The notes below the pieces were generated by a model. The model was not told the DNA's origin. It saw only the letters and a program-made list of their open reading frames with translations, and did no database searches. 60,469 nt of DNA from an uncultured Flavobacteriales bacterium (GTDB lineage: Bacteria; Bacteroidota; Bacteroidia; Flavobacteriales; UBA1820): NCBI GenBank assembly GCA_938023515.1, contig CALJDR010000060.1:1-60469 (forward strand), read 5' to 3'. The first letter of the stretch is position 1, and each line of letters starts with the position of its first letter. Below are positions 17,007 through 25,933 of this stretch, in pieces. Position numbers and translations under genes: made by a program.

Positions 17007-17963
17007 ATGGCTGTAATAGGCTTGGACCTCGGCGGAACGAAACTCAAAGGAGGTATTTTCACAGAACATGCGGAGATCGTTTTCAAGGACGAGCGCAAGC
17101 TTGAACACCGCGAAGGCGAGGAAGTAGGGCGGCTTATCCAGGATTTCGTATCGGATATGCTGCGCCAGGCCAAAGGTCTCGGACAAGTGATAGATGCAGT
17201 CGGGATTTGTGTCCCGGGGATTGCCTATCAGGACAAAGGCACCGTTTGGTGTCCCAATATTCCGGGATGGGACGAGTATCCCCTGAAAGCCAAAATACAA
17301 CAGGTATGCGATAAAAATACGGTGGTCACCGTGGATTCCGACCGGGTGTGCTGCATCCTGGGCGAAGCCTGGTCAGGGGCTGCCGAAAATGTGAACAACG
17401 CCATATTCCTGGCGGTAGGTACCGGTATAGCTGCCGGTATCCTGGCCAATGGCCGCGTGCTTCGCGGGGCGCACGATATTTCGGGCGCTATCGGCTGGTG
17501 GGCGCTGGACAAAGAATACAAGGACAAATACAAGACATGTGGCTGTTTCGAATACCACTGTTCCGGGGAAGGCCTGGCGCGGGTGGCGCGGGAACTGCTG
17601 GAGGAAAACAAGGATTACAACGGGCCGCTGCGCAACAAGCCGATCGACCAGGTGACGTCCTACGATCTTTTCGAGGTATATCCTCAGGGCGATGAGATCG
17701 CGACCAAGACTTTCGATATCGCGATCGAGATGTGGGGAATGGCTGTGGCCAACCTGGTGAGCCTTTTCGATCCTTCCAAGATCATATTCGGCGGCGGGGT
17801 GTTCGGCCCGGCGCTCCAGTTCCTCGACCGGATCAAACAGGCTGCCGTGCGGCACGCCCAACCCATTGCGATACAGAAAGTGGAGATCGTGCCTTCGATG
17901 CTCGGAGGCGATGCGGTGCTGATGGGAGCAGGCTATCTGGCCCTGCGCAGTATGAATGAATAA
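17007..17963 (+). CDS. ROK-family sugar kinase
   Basis: 318 residues. The ATP-binding signature DLGGTKLKGGIF opens the protein, GICVPG and AVGTGIAAGIL follow, and the Cys-rich zinc loop appears as CGCFEYHCSGEGL around residue 175. ROK kinases phosphorylate glucose, GlcNAc, ManNAc or similar sugars at the 6-position. With the MFS transporter and SIS protein downstream it probably starts an uptake-phosphorylation-isomerisation pathway for an amino sugar or hexose. Substrate not determinable. A weak promoter TAAATTTA lies at 16951-16958. Confidence 0.85.
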   Translation: MAVIGLDLGGTKLKGGIFTEHAEIVFKDERKLEHREGEEVGRLIQDFVSDMLRQAKGLGQVIDAVGICVPGIAYQDKGTVWCPNIPGWDEYPLKAKIQQVCDKNTVVTVDSDRVCCILGEAWSGAAENVNNAIFLAVGTGIAAGILANGRVLRGAHDISGAIGWWALDKEYKDKYKTCGCFEYHCSGEGLARVARELLEENKDYNGPLRNKPIDQVTSYDLFEVYPQGDEIATKTFDIAIEMWGMAVANLVSLFDPSKIIFGGGVFGPALQFLDRIKQAAVRHAQPIAIQKVEIVPSMLGGDAVLMGAGYLALRSMNE

Positions 17964-17984
17964 CCTTCTGAAAAACATACACTC

Positions 17985-19130
17985 ATGACGTACAAAACAA
18001 ATCAGGTATTCGTAGCGGCCTGTGCCGGCCTCGCCTTTTTCGGGGTGGCCATGCTCTCGCTCGGCCCTATTCTGGGGCAGCTCAACGCGCAGGTGGACGG
18101 GGCAAACGCCCTGCCGGCCACGATGTCCATCGGTATCATATTGGGTACCATCCTGTTCGGTCCGGTCGTAGACCGGTTCGGATACAAATACCTGTTGATC
18201 ATAGGTTCCCTGCTGGCCTTGATAGGGCTGGAAGGGTTGGCCAATGCGACGGAGATTGAACTGCTGCACGGATCCATGTTCATGATAGGCTTCGGCGGCG
18301 GTATCCTCAACGGACTGACCAATGCGTTAGTCTCCGATATTTACGGGGACGACAAACGGGGAGGACGGCTGAGCATACTCGGGGCGTTCTATTGCGTAGG
18401 GGCCCTTTTATGGACGCTGCTCAATTATTACATGCCGGACAACTATATTGTACCGTTGCACTGCATTTCAGGGATCATGGCGGTGTTTATCGTCTATTTC
18501 TGCCTGATACAGTTCCCCAAGGCCAAGCCTCAGGGCAGCGTGTCTTTTTCCAAATCGATAGGTCTGCTCAAATACCCGGCCCTGATCCTGTTCGCCCTGA
18601 TCCTGTTCTTCCAGAGCGGTTTCGAAGGGGCCAGCGGAAGTTTCACCCCGAAATTCCTCGAGGATTCCGCGATGATGGAGACTACGGCGGCTACGCTTTC
18701 CCTCACCTGGTTTACGGTCGGCATGCTCTGCGGGCGTTTGCCGCTGGGGCTGATCATGAAAAAGCTCAAGGATAACGGCACTTTATACCTTTACCTGTCC
18801 GTGGCGTTAGTGGGTGTGGTTATACTATACCTGAGCAGCGACGTGACGATGGCGCACCTGGCAATGGCCCTGATAGGGTTCGGCGTAGGCGCGACCTATC
18901 CGGTGGTGTTGGCCTATCTGGGCGGGGCTTTCCGGGAAATGTCCGGTACGGCATTCTCCATCGCGATATTCATCGCGCTGTGCGGTCAGTTCGCGTTCAA
19001 CAAAGTGGTGGGCGTGATGTTCGATGACGGCGGCCATGCGTATTTCCCGCTGGTACTGGCCCTGGCCGTAGTGATGATGATGGTGTTGCTGCCGGTGGCA
19101 GCCAGTATGGTGAGAAAAAGCAAGAAATAA
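17985..19130 (+). CDS. MFS sugar transporter
   Basis: 381 residues with about 12 hydrophobic segments. The loop VDRFGYKY after TM2 matches the MFS motif between TM2 and TM3, and GRLPLG the matching motif in the second half. It lies 21 nt after the ROK kinase and 42 nt before the SIS gene, so it probably imports their sugar. It resembles the FHS/fucose-permease style of Bacteroidota sugar symporters; this is inference. Confidence 0.85.
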   Translation: MTYKTNQVFVAACAGLAFFGVAMLSLGPILGQLNAQVDGANALPATMSIGIILGTILFGPVVDRFGYKYLLIIGSLLALIGLEGLANATEIELLHGSMFMIGFGGGILNGLTNALVSDIYGDDKRGGRLSILGAFYCVGALLWTLLNYYMPDNYIVPLHCISGIMAVFIVYFCLIQFPKAKPQGSVSFSKSIGLLKYPALILFALILFFQSGFEGASGSFTPKFLEDSAMMETTAATLSLTWFTVGMLCGRLPLGLIMKKLKDNGTLYLYLSVALVGVVILYLSSDVTMAHLAMALIGFGVGATYPVVLAYLGGAFREMSGTAFSIAIFIALCGQFAFNKVVGVMFDDGGHAYFPLVLALAVVMMMVLLPVAASMVRKSKK

Positions 19131-19172
19131 AAAATCAGAATACATTAACCAATAAAAAAACATTTTAAAATC

Positions 19173-19937
19173 ATGGAAGTAGCATTACAGTGGCTGAAAA
19201 ATGCCCGGGGCATTATGTCCGAGATCGAGAACACCCAGCAGGAAAGCATCACCAAGGCCGCTACGGTCATGGCCGATTGCATTGAGAAAGGCCATTGGGT
19301 TCATACGTTCGGCTGCGGACACGCCACTATTCCTATTCAGGAAATGTATCCCCGTATCGGCGGTTTCGTAGGGTTCCACCCTATCTGCGAACTCCCGCTG
19401 ACGTTCTTCACCCAGATCGTAGGTGACTTGGGCGTACACCAGTTCGTATTCCTCGAACGCGTAGAAGGCTACGGTGTGGAGATCATGAAGGGTTACAACT
19501 TCGACAAGAACGACGTAATGTGGATCTTCTCCCACACGGGTATCAACAACGTGAACATCGACATCGCCCTGGAAGCTAAAAAGCGCGGCATGACGGTGAT
19601 CGCTTACGGTGCCGTAGCTCAGGCTAAAGGCAAGAAAACCCGCCACTCTTCGGGCAAGACCATTTTCGAGATTGCCGATATGGTAGTGGATTCCTGCGCT
19701 CCTGCCGGAGATGCCACGGTGAAACTGAAGAACAACTCCGACCCTGTGGGCCCTGTATCGACGATCGCATTCATCACTTGCGTATGGATGACCGTCTGCA
19801 CGGTAGCCGAGATCCTGGACAAGCGCGGTGTGAAACTGTTCATCCACCCGTCCCACAACGTACCTGGCGATACGACCGCTCCGGAGCGTCTGGCAGCTTG
19901 CCTGGCAGAGTACAAACGCCGCGTAGCAGGGGTTTAA
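19173..19937 (+). CDS. SIS-domain sugar-phosphate isomerase-like protein
   Basis: 254 residues of a single SIS (sugar isomerase) domain, seen in HTFGCGHATIPIQEM near residue 45 and WIFSHTGINNVNIDIALEAK near residue 118. It resembles UPF0309-type SIS proteins. It may isomerise, deaminate or cleave the sugar phosphate made by the ROK kinase. Last gene of the three-gene unit, followed by a strong terminator. Confidence 0.82.
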   Translation: MEVALQWLKNARGIMSEIENTQQESITKAATVMADCIEKGHWVHTFGCGHATIPIQEMYPRIGGFVGFHPICELPLTFFTQIVGDLGVHQFVFLERVEGYGVEIMKGYNFDKNDVMWIFSHTGINNVNIDIALEAKKRGMTVIAYGAVAQAKGKKTRHSSGKTIFEIADMVVDSCAPAGDATVKLKNNSDPVGPVSTIAFITCVWMTVCTVAEILDKRGVKLFIHPSHNVPGDTTAPERLAACLAEYKRRVAGV

Positions 19938-19972
19938 TCCCATCCGTTTTCGGGAGCGATCCTAAAAACAGT

Positions 19973-20008
19973 GCCGCAGGAAGCCACGCCGCCTCCTGCG
20001 GTTTTTTT
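19973..20008 (+). terminator. Terminator after the sugar operon
   Basis: CCGCAGGA (19974-19981) pairs with TCCTGCGG (19994-20001) followed by seven T residues. Confidence 0.85.
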
Positions 20009-20073
20009 ATGGAAATAACCCGGAGAAGGGCAAATTAATTCGTAAAATCGGGTTTGTTATTGAGTTTTTATTC

Positions 20074-20081
20074 TAAATTTG
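20074..20081 (+). promoter_or_regulatory. -7 box TAAATTTG for the ABC ATPase gene
   Basis: Exact TAnnTTTG match, about 40 nt before the ATG at 20123. A TTTG sits 17 bp upstream at 20053-20056, slightly close for a -33 element. Confidence 0.6.
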
Positions 20082-20122
20082 TGCTTTACAGCATAAAAAG
20101 CAACGGAACTTTAGCCTTATAG

Positions 20123-20830
20123 ATGGAAGACGTAATCACTCTGCGCGATATCACGCGCGATTTTGCCCTCGGGACAGAAACGGTAAAAGTGCTCAAAGGT
20201 ATAAGCCTCAATATAAAACGGGGCGAATACGTGGCTCTGATGGGCCCTTCGGGCAGCGGTAAATCGACGCTGATGAACCTTTTGGGTTGTCTCGATACGC
20301 CTACCTCCGGCACGTATACGCTCAATGGACACGATGTGAGTTCCTTGGAAGACAACGAACTGGCCGAGATCCGGAACAAGGAAATCGGATTCGTGTTCCA
20401 GACTTTCAACCTGCTGCCCCGTATCACGGCATTGCAGAACGTCGCGCTCCCGATGATATACGCCGGGATCGGACAGTCCGAGAGAATGCGGCTGGCCGAA
20501 GAGGCGTTGGTATCCGTCGGATTGGCCGACCGGATGACGCACCGCCCGAACCAGCTTTCCGGCGGGCAGCGGCAGAGGGTCGCTATTGCCCGGGCGCTGG
20601 TGAACCATCCGTCCATCATGCTGGCCGACGAACCTACCGGTAATCTGGACTCCAAGACATCGGTCGAGATCATGCAGCTTTTCCAAAAGATACACGAACA
20701 GGGTAATACGATCATCGTGGTAACCCACGAAGAAGATATCGCCGACCATGCGCACCGTATCATCCGACTGCTCGACGGGCAGGTGTGCGCCGACGAGCCG
20801 AACCACCATATCAAGCATTACGATCTTTAA
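20123..20830 (+). CDS. LolD/MacB-type ABC transporter ATPase
   Basis: 235 residues. Walker A GPSGSGKST at about residue 40, Q-loop FVFQTFNLLPRITALQNV, signature LSGGQRQRVAIARAL, Walker B IMLADEPTGNLDS and H-loop THEED are all intact. The sequence style is that of MacB/LolD/FtsE ATPases, which power mechanotransmission or lipoprotein-release complexes. No permease is adjacent, so its partner is encoded elsewhere. It is a single-gene unit between its own promoter and a strong terminator. Confidence 0.9.
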   Translation: MEDVITLRDITRDFALGTETVKVLKGISLNIKRGEYVALMGPSGSGKSTLMNLLGCLDTPTSGTYTLNGHDVSSLEDNELAEIRNKEIGFVFQTFNLLPRITALQNVALPMIYAGIGQSERMRLAEEALVSVGLADRMTHRPNQLSGGQRQRVAIARALVNHPSIMLADEPTGNLDSKTSVEIMQLFQKIHEQGNTIIVVTHEEDIADHAHRIIRLLDGQVCADEPNHHIKHYDL

Positions 20831-20850
20831 CCGCTTGGCAGATAGAAATA

Positions 20851-20884
20851 AAAAAGCGCGGACAAATTGTCTGCGCTTTTTTTA
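20851..20884. terminator. Bidirectional terminator between ABC ATPase and ferritin genes
   Basis: AAAAAGCGCGGACA pairs with TGTCTGCGCTTTTT (one G-U pair), flanked by A and T runs on the two sides. It serves both convergent genes. Confidence 0.85.
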
Positions 20885-20903
20885 TGTAAGGAAGTTTTGA
20901 GGC

Positions 20904-21413
20904 TTAGTCAACGCTCGGTTCGCTGCCGGCAGCTTCGCTTTTGCTGCGTTCGAGCGACTGGAGAGCCAGATAGTTGGCCCCGAATTTGCTTAGGTTGTCC
21001 TTTTCCGTATCGAAGATGTCCTCGTGTTTTTCCTCTTCGGCCGCCAGGTCTTCGAACATTTTCTTGGTCACGGAATCCGCGTTCTCCGCGCAGACTTTGG
21101 CCCATTCGTTGTATTCGTTCACGCTGGTGTTCTCCATTTCTGTGGCTTTTTCAAGCATCTTTTCCACTTCGTGGATTTTGGCTACCGGATGGGAAAGCTT
21201 CATTTCCACTTCGCCCTTGAGGAAACGGATGCGTTCGGCCAGCCGTTCCACGTGGGTCATCTCGATGATGGCGATGCGGCGGAAGATATTCGATATCGGG
21301 TCGTAACCGTAGTCGTCGCAGTAGAAGTGGAAATACATGTACTGGTGCACGGCCGAAAGCTCCTCGGCGATGGCGCGGTTGAGCAGTTCGATGCTTTTTT
21401 CTTTTGTTTTCAT
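20904..21413 (-). CDS. Bacterioferritin-like iron-storage protein
   Basis: 169 residues of four-helix ferritin-like fold. Di-iron ligands are visible: Glu in AIAEELSAVHQY, ExxH in IEMTHVERL, and a second ExxH in EEEKHED. The Met in IEMTH aligns with the heme-ligand Met of bacterioferritin, so heme binding is possible. A Ser/Glu-rich tail follows the fold. It stores iron and protects against peroxide. Three TAAGTTA heptamers upstream could be regulatory. Confidence 0.85.
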   Translation of the reverse strand: MKTKEKSIELLNRAIAEELSAVHQYMYFHFYCDDYGYDPISNIFRRIAIIEMTHVERLAERIRFLKGEVEMKLSHPVAKIHEVEKMLEKATEMENTSVNEYNEWAKVCAENADSVTKKMFEDLAAEEEKHEDIFDTEKDNLSKFGANYLALQSLERSKSEAAGSEPSVD

Positions 21414-21436
21414 GATGATGAATATTTTGGGTTATT

Positions 21437-21501
21437 TAAGTTATCCTTACAGGTCAACTAAGTTAAGGCTTTTTCAGGAAAGGACGGGGCTTGTTAAGTT
21501 A
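21437..21501. repeat. Three TAAGTTA direct repeats upstream of ferritin gene
   Basis: Identical heptamers at 21437-21443, 21459-21465 and 21495-21501, spaced 22 and 36 bp, in the ferritin/ugd divergent intergenic region. They may be operator half-sites or promoter elements on the minus strand (TAACTTA), or chance in an AT-rich gap. Confidence 0.35.
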
Positions 21502-21562
21502 AAAAAAATATAAACATCGAACGGCCGATTTTCCGGGTCGTTTTTTTCTGGAAATAGTGTCG

Positions 21563-21570
21563 TATCTTTA
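21563..21570 (+). promoter_or_regulatory. Probable -7 box TATCTTTA for ugd
   Basis: One mismatch to TAnnTTTG, about 45 nt upstream of the ATG at 21617. No clear -33 TTTG. Confidence 0.4.
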
Positions 21571-21616
21571 CCACAGTTTTTACAGGAAATATTCAAGAAC
21601 AATATTTGCAAGAGAA

Positions 21617-22930
21617 ATGAACATAGCGATAGTGGGTACCGGATACGTCGGGCTGGTGACAGGGGCTTGTTTTGCCGAACTGGGCATCGACGTGACATGC
21701 GTAGATATTGACAGCGAAAAAATAGGGAAAATAAAAAGCGGGGTGATGCCCATTTACGAGCCGGGCCTCGAGGAACTGGTGCGTAAGAATATGGAAATGG
21801 AACGCCTCCATTTCACTACCGACCTCACATCGGTGCTGGATAAAGTGTCCGTTATTTTCAGCGCTGTGGGAACTCCTCCGGACGAGGATGGCAGCGCGGA
21901 CCTGAAATACGTGCTGGAAGTGGCGCGCACGGTGGGGCGTAACATGAAAAAGCCTGTTCTGCTGGTGACAAAAAGCACGGTTCCCGTGGGGACGTCCGAA
22001 AAAGTAAAACAGGCGATCCGGGAGGAGTTGGCCGCCCGCGGGGTGGACATCCCGTTCGATGTGGCGTCCAATCCGGAATTCCTCAAGGAAGGGGCTGCTA
22101 TCAAGGACTTCATGAACCCCGACCGGGTAGTGGTGGGTGTGGAAAATGAGAATGCCCGCTATCTGATGGAAAAATTGTACAAGCCGTTCCTGCTGAACAA
22201 CCGTACTATCCTGTTCATGGATGTGGCTTCGGCGGAGATGACCAAATATGCGGCCAATGCGATGCTGGCTACCCGTATCAGCTTTATGAACGACGTGGCC
22301 AATCTGTGCGAACGCACGGGGGCCAATGTCGATATGGTGCGCAAGGGTATCGGGTCGGATGGACGGATCGGCAGCCGCTTCCTGTATGCAGGGTGCGGAT
22401 ACGGCGGGTCCTGCTTTCCGAAAGACGTGAAGGCCCTGATCCATACCGGCCGCCAGTACGGCTACGACATGAAAGTGATAGAGGCCGTCGAAGAGGTCAA
22501 TGAAAAACAGAAAAGCCTCATGTTCGACAAGGTGTCCAAAGAATTCGGCGGAAACCTGGCCGGAAAGACGATTGCCCTCTGGGGGCTTTCTTTCAAGCCG
22601 GAGACCGACGATATGCGGGAGGCCCCGTCGCTGGTGGTGATCGAAAAACTGCTGGAAGCCGGATCCAAAGTAAAGGCATACGACCCGATCGCCATGCCGG
22701 AGGCCGAGCGGCGCCTGGACAGCCGGGTGGAATACGGGAGCGATATGTACGAAACGGTGGAAGACGCCGATGCACTGATCGTGCTCACCGAATGGAAGCA
22801 GTTCCGTATCCCGGACTGGAAAAAAGTGCGCCGCCTGATGGCGGGGAACGTGGTGGCCGACGGCCGCAACATTTACGATTTCGCGGAACTGACTGACGAA
22901 GGTTTCGTGCATCTGAGAATAGGAAAATAA
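21617..22930 (+). CDS. ugd: UDP-glucose 6-dehydrogenase
   Basis: 437 residues. Oxidises UDP-glucose to UDP-glucuronate for capsule, exopolysaccharide or LPS. The NAD site GTGYVGLVTG opens the protein, STVPVGT and EFLKEG follow, and the catalytic Cys lies in CGYGGSCFPKD near residue 260. GLSFKPETDDMREAPS is the usual C-terminal hinge. The ATG at 21617 (MNIAIVGTGY) puts the Rossmann strand at the N-terminus; the longer in-frame start at 21557 overlaps the likely promoter. Confidence 0.94.
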   Translation: MNIAIVGTGYVGLVTGACFAELGIDVTCVDIDSEKIGKIKSGVMPIYEPGLEELVRKNMEMERLHFTTDLTSVLDKVSVIFSAVGTPPDEDGSADLKYVLEVARTVGRNMKKPVLLVTKSTVPVGTSEKVKQAIREELAARGVDIPFDVASNPEFLKEGAAIKDFMNPDRVVVGVENENARYLMEKLYKPFLLNNRTILFMDVASAEMTKYAANAMLATRISFMNDVANLCERTGANVDMVRKGIGSDGRIGSRFLYAGCGYGGSCFPKDVKALIHTGRQYGYDMKVIEAVEEVNEKQKSLMFDKVSKEFGGNLAGKTIALWGLSFKPETDDMREAPSLVVIEKLLEAGSKVKAYDPIAMPEAERRLDSRVEYGSDMYETVEDADALIVLTEWKQFRIPDWKKVRRLMAGNVVADGRNIYDFAELTDEGFVHLRIGK

Positions 22931-22946
22931 CCTTAAACCGATTGAT

Positions 22947-23630
22947 ATGAAAGCATTGAAATTATGGGTGTTGGCGGCATTGGCTTTTTCGTGCGCGGCA
23001 CTTTCGGCCCAGGAAAAGATATACCGTCCTTCGGGTTTTTCCGGGGTGGATATTTCGACTAAAATAAAAGCCCGGCTCATCGCTTCGAACGAGAATAAAG
23101 TAGTCGTTTCAGGAGATAAGATCGACAATATCGTGGTCAAGGAAGACAAAGGACGCCTCGTTATCCGCTTTAAGTCTACCAAAGGCATCGGGGCAGACCC
23201 GGCTCCGGCCACTATATACTACAAATCGACGCTTACTTACATCGGCGCTTCGGGCGACAGCGAGATCGAGGCGGAAAGCGTGCTCGGCGGAGGAAATATC
23301 CGCATCGATGCCGGGAAAGGCGCTTTTGTCAAGGCGTCGGTAACGGCCGATACGCTTCGGGCTTCTATTGCGGCCGGCGGCCAGATACAGGCCCAAGGCG
23401 ATGTGAAAGCCCTGGATGTGAGTATTAAGACGGGCGGCCAGTTCAACGGGTACGAACTGGTGGCGGACGATGCCGAGGTCAACATTACGGCCGGCGGTAC
23501 CGCGTATGTTTATGCGACCAAAAACACCAAAGCCCGGGTGGGAATGGGTGGAAAGGTTTACTGCAAAGGGCCTGCCAAAGTGGACGGACGCACGACGATG
23601 GGCGGTACGGTCATTATGGCTGAGGACTGA
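22947..23630 (+). CDS. Exported head-GIN-domain (DUF2807-like) protein
   Basis: 227 residues with a signal peptide ending near ALSAQ. The rest is a repetitive beta-rich head-GIN fold: short strands with alternating Gly/Asp/Ala such as GGGNIRIDAGKGAF and AEVNITAGGTAYVY. These auto-adhesin-like proteins are common in the Bacteroidota envelope and of unclear role. It lies 16 nt after ugd, so probably co-transcribed. Confidence 0.78.
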   Translation: MKALKLWVLAALAFSCAALSAQEKIYRPSGFSGVDISTKIKARLIASNENKVVVSGDKIDNIVVKEDKGRLVIRFKSTKGIGADPAPATIYYKSTLTYIGASGDSEIEAESVLGGGNIRIDAGKGAFVKASVTADTLRASIAAGGQIQAQGDVKALDVSIKTGGQFNGYELVADDAEVNITAGGTAYVYATKNTKARVGMGGKVYCKGPAKVDGRTTMGGTVIMAED

Positions 23631-23652
23631 GCTTTGCAAGACGGGTAACTAT

Positions 23653-23708
23653 ATTACACAATATACCCACAAAAAACGGAATTACACAATATACCCACAA
23701 AAAACGGA
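23653..23708 (+). repeat. 28-bp perfect tandem duplication
   Basis: Two identical 28-bp copies, 23653-23680 and 23681-23708, beginning ATTACACAAT and ending AACGGA. The second copy supplies most of the ascending arm of the terminator that follows, so the event duplicated a terminator arm plus 13 bp of upstream sequence. Confidence 0.9.
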
Positions 23709-23735
23709 GGCCTATGGGCCTCCGTTTTTTGTGGG
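23694..23735. terminator. Bidirectional terminator with duplicated arm
   Basis: A 19-bp perfect stem (23694-23712 with 23717-23735) around a 4-nt loop, containing six consecutive A-T pairs. The first repeat copy (23666-23680) could also pair with the descending arm through 15 bp. Lies between convergent genes. Confidence 0.8.
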
Positions 23736-23747
23736 GTGTGAGCAGGA

Positions 23748-24971
23748 TTATTCCGCCTGCGGTGTCGGTTTGTCTTCGGCCGGAGTTTTTCCCTCGGAAT
23801 TTTCGATGTCTTTGGGAGTACGGCGGGTGCCGGCGTACAGCTCGTATTTTACGAACCGGGCTTCCAGGTTGGCGTTCATCAGCGGGATAGACCGGCTGGT
23901 GCGAAGGCCTACTGACTTCAGTCCTTCTTTCGATCCGGTGATCATCCAGGCGACCGTATCGGGATAGGAAGTCTTCAGGGTATCGCCGACCTTCTTGTAA
24001 AAGTCCACTTCGTCTATTTCGAGCCGCTCCCCGTAGGGCGGGTTGAATAGGAGTGTCCAACGCCCTTTTTCAGGCCGATGGGAATGGAAGAAGTCCTGCC
24101 GGGATACTTTGATGAATTCGTCCAAGCCCGCTGCGGTGATGTTCTCGATGGACTTTGCCACGGCGGAAGGGGCCTTGTCCCGGCCGATGATCTCGATACC
24201 GGGCTCCCGCATTTTCTTGAGGGATATTTCCTTGATCTTTTCGAACAGTTCCGCGTCGAAATCTTTCCACGACTGAAATCCGAAGCGTTCTTTGTGAATG
24301 CAGGGCGGGATATTGGCGGCTACCATCGCCGCTTCGATCAGGATCGTGCCCGACCCGCACATCGGGTCCATGAAATCCGTCTGGCCCCGCCAGCCGGACA
24401 GCAGCACCAACCCGGCAGCCAGCACTTCGTTGATCGGGGCGATATTGGTGAGCGAACGGTATCCGCGTTTGTGCAGTCCGAGCGAACTGTCCAGCGATAT
24501 CGTGAGGGTGCGGTCCGACAGGTGGACGTTCACTTTCAGGGAGGGGTTGTCCCGGTCTACGTCCGGACGGGCGTTCATTTTGTCGCGGATACGGTCGACG
24601 ATGGCATCCTTTGCCTTTAGCGTGACGTAATGGCTGTTGGTGAACAATTCGGAGTTTACCGTCGCGTCGATCGCGATGGAATCGCGCGCGCTGATGTAGC
24701 GTTCCCAGGGGACGTTGTATATCGACTTGTAGAATTGGGTTTCGTTGAACACTTTTTCGGTCTTCAGCGGGACGAGCACCGACAGGGCGGTGCGCAGGCA
24801 GAGGTTGGCTTTGTACAGGAAGCCTTTGTCCCCGTAGAACGATACGGCCCGGCGGGCGGTCTCCACCCGCATCGCCCCCAGGTTGCGCAGTTCTTCCGCC
24901 AGGACTTCCTCCAGTCCGTAGAACGTTTTGGCGGTCATCAGAAAATTGCCTTCGGGTATATTTTTCGCCAT
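23748..24971 (-). CDS. THUMP-domain class I SAM-dependent RNA methyltransferase
   Basis: 407 residues. An N-terminal ferredoxin-like/THUMP region (about 1-160) leads into an RlmL/TrmN-like Rossmann methyltransferase: DPMCGSGTILIEAA near residue 190 and catalytic NPPYGER near residue 300. Family members make m2G in 23S rRNA or tRNA. The tail is hydrophilic and acidic. The -7 box at 24993-25000 rules out a TTG start at 24995 and supports the ATG at 24971. Confidence 0.88.
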   Translation of the reverse strand: MAKNIPEGNFLMTAKTFYGLEEVLAEELRNLGAMRVETARRAVSFYGDKGFLYKANLCLRTALSVLVPLKTEKVFNETQFYKSIYNVPWERYISARDSIAIDATVNSELFTNSHYVTLKAKDAIVDRIRDKMNARPDVDRDNPSLKVNVHLSDRTLTISLDSSLGLHKRGYRSLTNIAPINEVLAAGLVLLSGWRGQTDFMDPMCGSGTILIEAAMVAANIPPCIHKERFGFQSWKDFDAELFEKIKEISLKKMREPGIEIIGRDKAPSAVAKSIENITAAGLDEFIKVSRQDFFHSHRPEKGRWTLLFNPPYGERLEIDEVDFYKKVGDTLKTSYPDTVAWMITGSKEGLKSVGLRTSRSIPLMNANLEARFVKYELYAGTRRTPKDIENSEGKTPAEDKPTPQAE

Positions 24972-24992
24972 CTTGGTCGGTGTGTTTTGCGG

Positions 24993-25000
24993 CAAAGGTA
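24993..25000 (-). promoter_or_regulatory. -7 box TACCTTTG for the RNA methyltransferase gene
   Basis: Exact TAnnTTTG match on the minus strand, with a leader of about 15 nt. Confidence 0.65.
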
Positions 25001-25106
25001 CGCATTCTCCCGCGGGCCGCGCGAATTATTCCGAAAAAGGTAAGCCTGGTATTTCTTTAGGGCGTTTTTAGGAGATAAAACAGGCGGTTTTTCGGGAAAA
25101 AATCCG

Positions 25107-25114
25107 TATCTTTG
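25107..25114 (+). promoter_or_regulatory. -7 box TATCTTTG for the gene at 25157
   Basis: Exact TAnnTTTG match leaving a leader of about 35 nt. Confidence 0.6.
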
Positions 25115-25156
25115 TAAGATGAATATCAAGGCATATGGGTTTCTAATGGCAATGAT

Positions 25157-25864
25157 ATGAACACAATGAAGATAGTGAAATTCATTCTGTTAATTTCGGC
25201 GTTGACGATGGTGGCAACCGCTTCGTATTCTCAGAATGTCGTCATACAGCAAAACAGCGCTAATCCTTCTTCCCAGAAAGGAGATGACGGCGCATATTAT
25301 ATCAACGGGATATCTACCCGGGAGGATATCGGAGGGGTAGAAGTGTCCCTGGGAGATCCCTATGGCAATTCTGGTAGGTTTATAAAATTCAAGAATTATA
25401 ACAGCATCCCTGTTTCAGTGATCTATCAGTTGGACACAGATACACATAAAAAAGTAACCGGAACGATCGTCCTTCAGGCGGGGGAAGAAAAACAGACGGG
25501 ACAACATTATTATGGGGCGAATAACTATGTGCTGATAGCCCGCCCGATGTCCACTGGAAGATCGGAGGTTGCGACCAGGCCCGAAGTGAAAAATGCCGAG
25601 CCGGTTTTATTGTACAATTCTTTTTATGTCATTCCTGATGATTTTGAAAAGATGAGTTATAATACGGCCGTTGAAACGATAGAAAAATTGAACGGGGCTA
25701 ATTATTGCGGTTACAGCGATTGGCGCTTCCCGTCGGCGAGCGAATTGACCTTGATAAGATCGTCGGACTCGGTTAAACTGAAAAACGATTTTTATTGGAA
25801 TGACAGCAGCCGTAGCGAAGATTCTTATACCGGCCGGTTGGTATTGGTCCGGACAAATAGATAA
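25157..25864 (+). CDS. Exported protein with DUF1566-like C-terminal motif
   Basis: 235 residues; signal peptide ends near ASYSQ. The middle is a small beta-rich region of unknown type. Near the C-terminus GYSDWRFPSASELTLI resembles the WRLPT-x-EL motif of DUF1566/FISUMP-type surface domains. The gene is somewhat AT-richer than its neighbours. A second ATG four codons in is an alternative start. Promoter at 25107; 69 bp before gyrB without an obvious terminator, so gyrB may share its transcript. Function unknown. Confidence 0.65.
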   Translation: MNTMKIVKFILLISALTMVATASYSQNVVIQQNSANPSSQKGDDGAYYINGISTREDIGGVEVSLGDPYGNSGRFIKFKNYNSIPVSVIYQLDTDTHKKVTGTIVLQAGEEKQTGQHYYGANNYVLIARPMSTGRSEVATRPEVKNAEPVLLYNSFYVIPDDFEKMSYNTAVETIEKLNGANYCGYSDWRFPSASELTLIRSSDSVKLKNDFYWNDSSRSEDSYTGRLVLVRTNR

Positions 25865-25933
25865 ATAATGCCTTTGAGGGATATCATCATCGGTTTTTTT
25901 TGAGTTGAAAATTAAAATAAAGGAAAATAAAAA

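Noticed and set aside
23653..23708. Possible CRISPR repeats
   Set aside because: Only two directly adjacent copies with no spacers; a terminator-arm duplication explains it.
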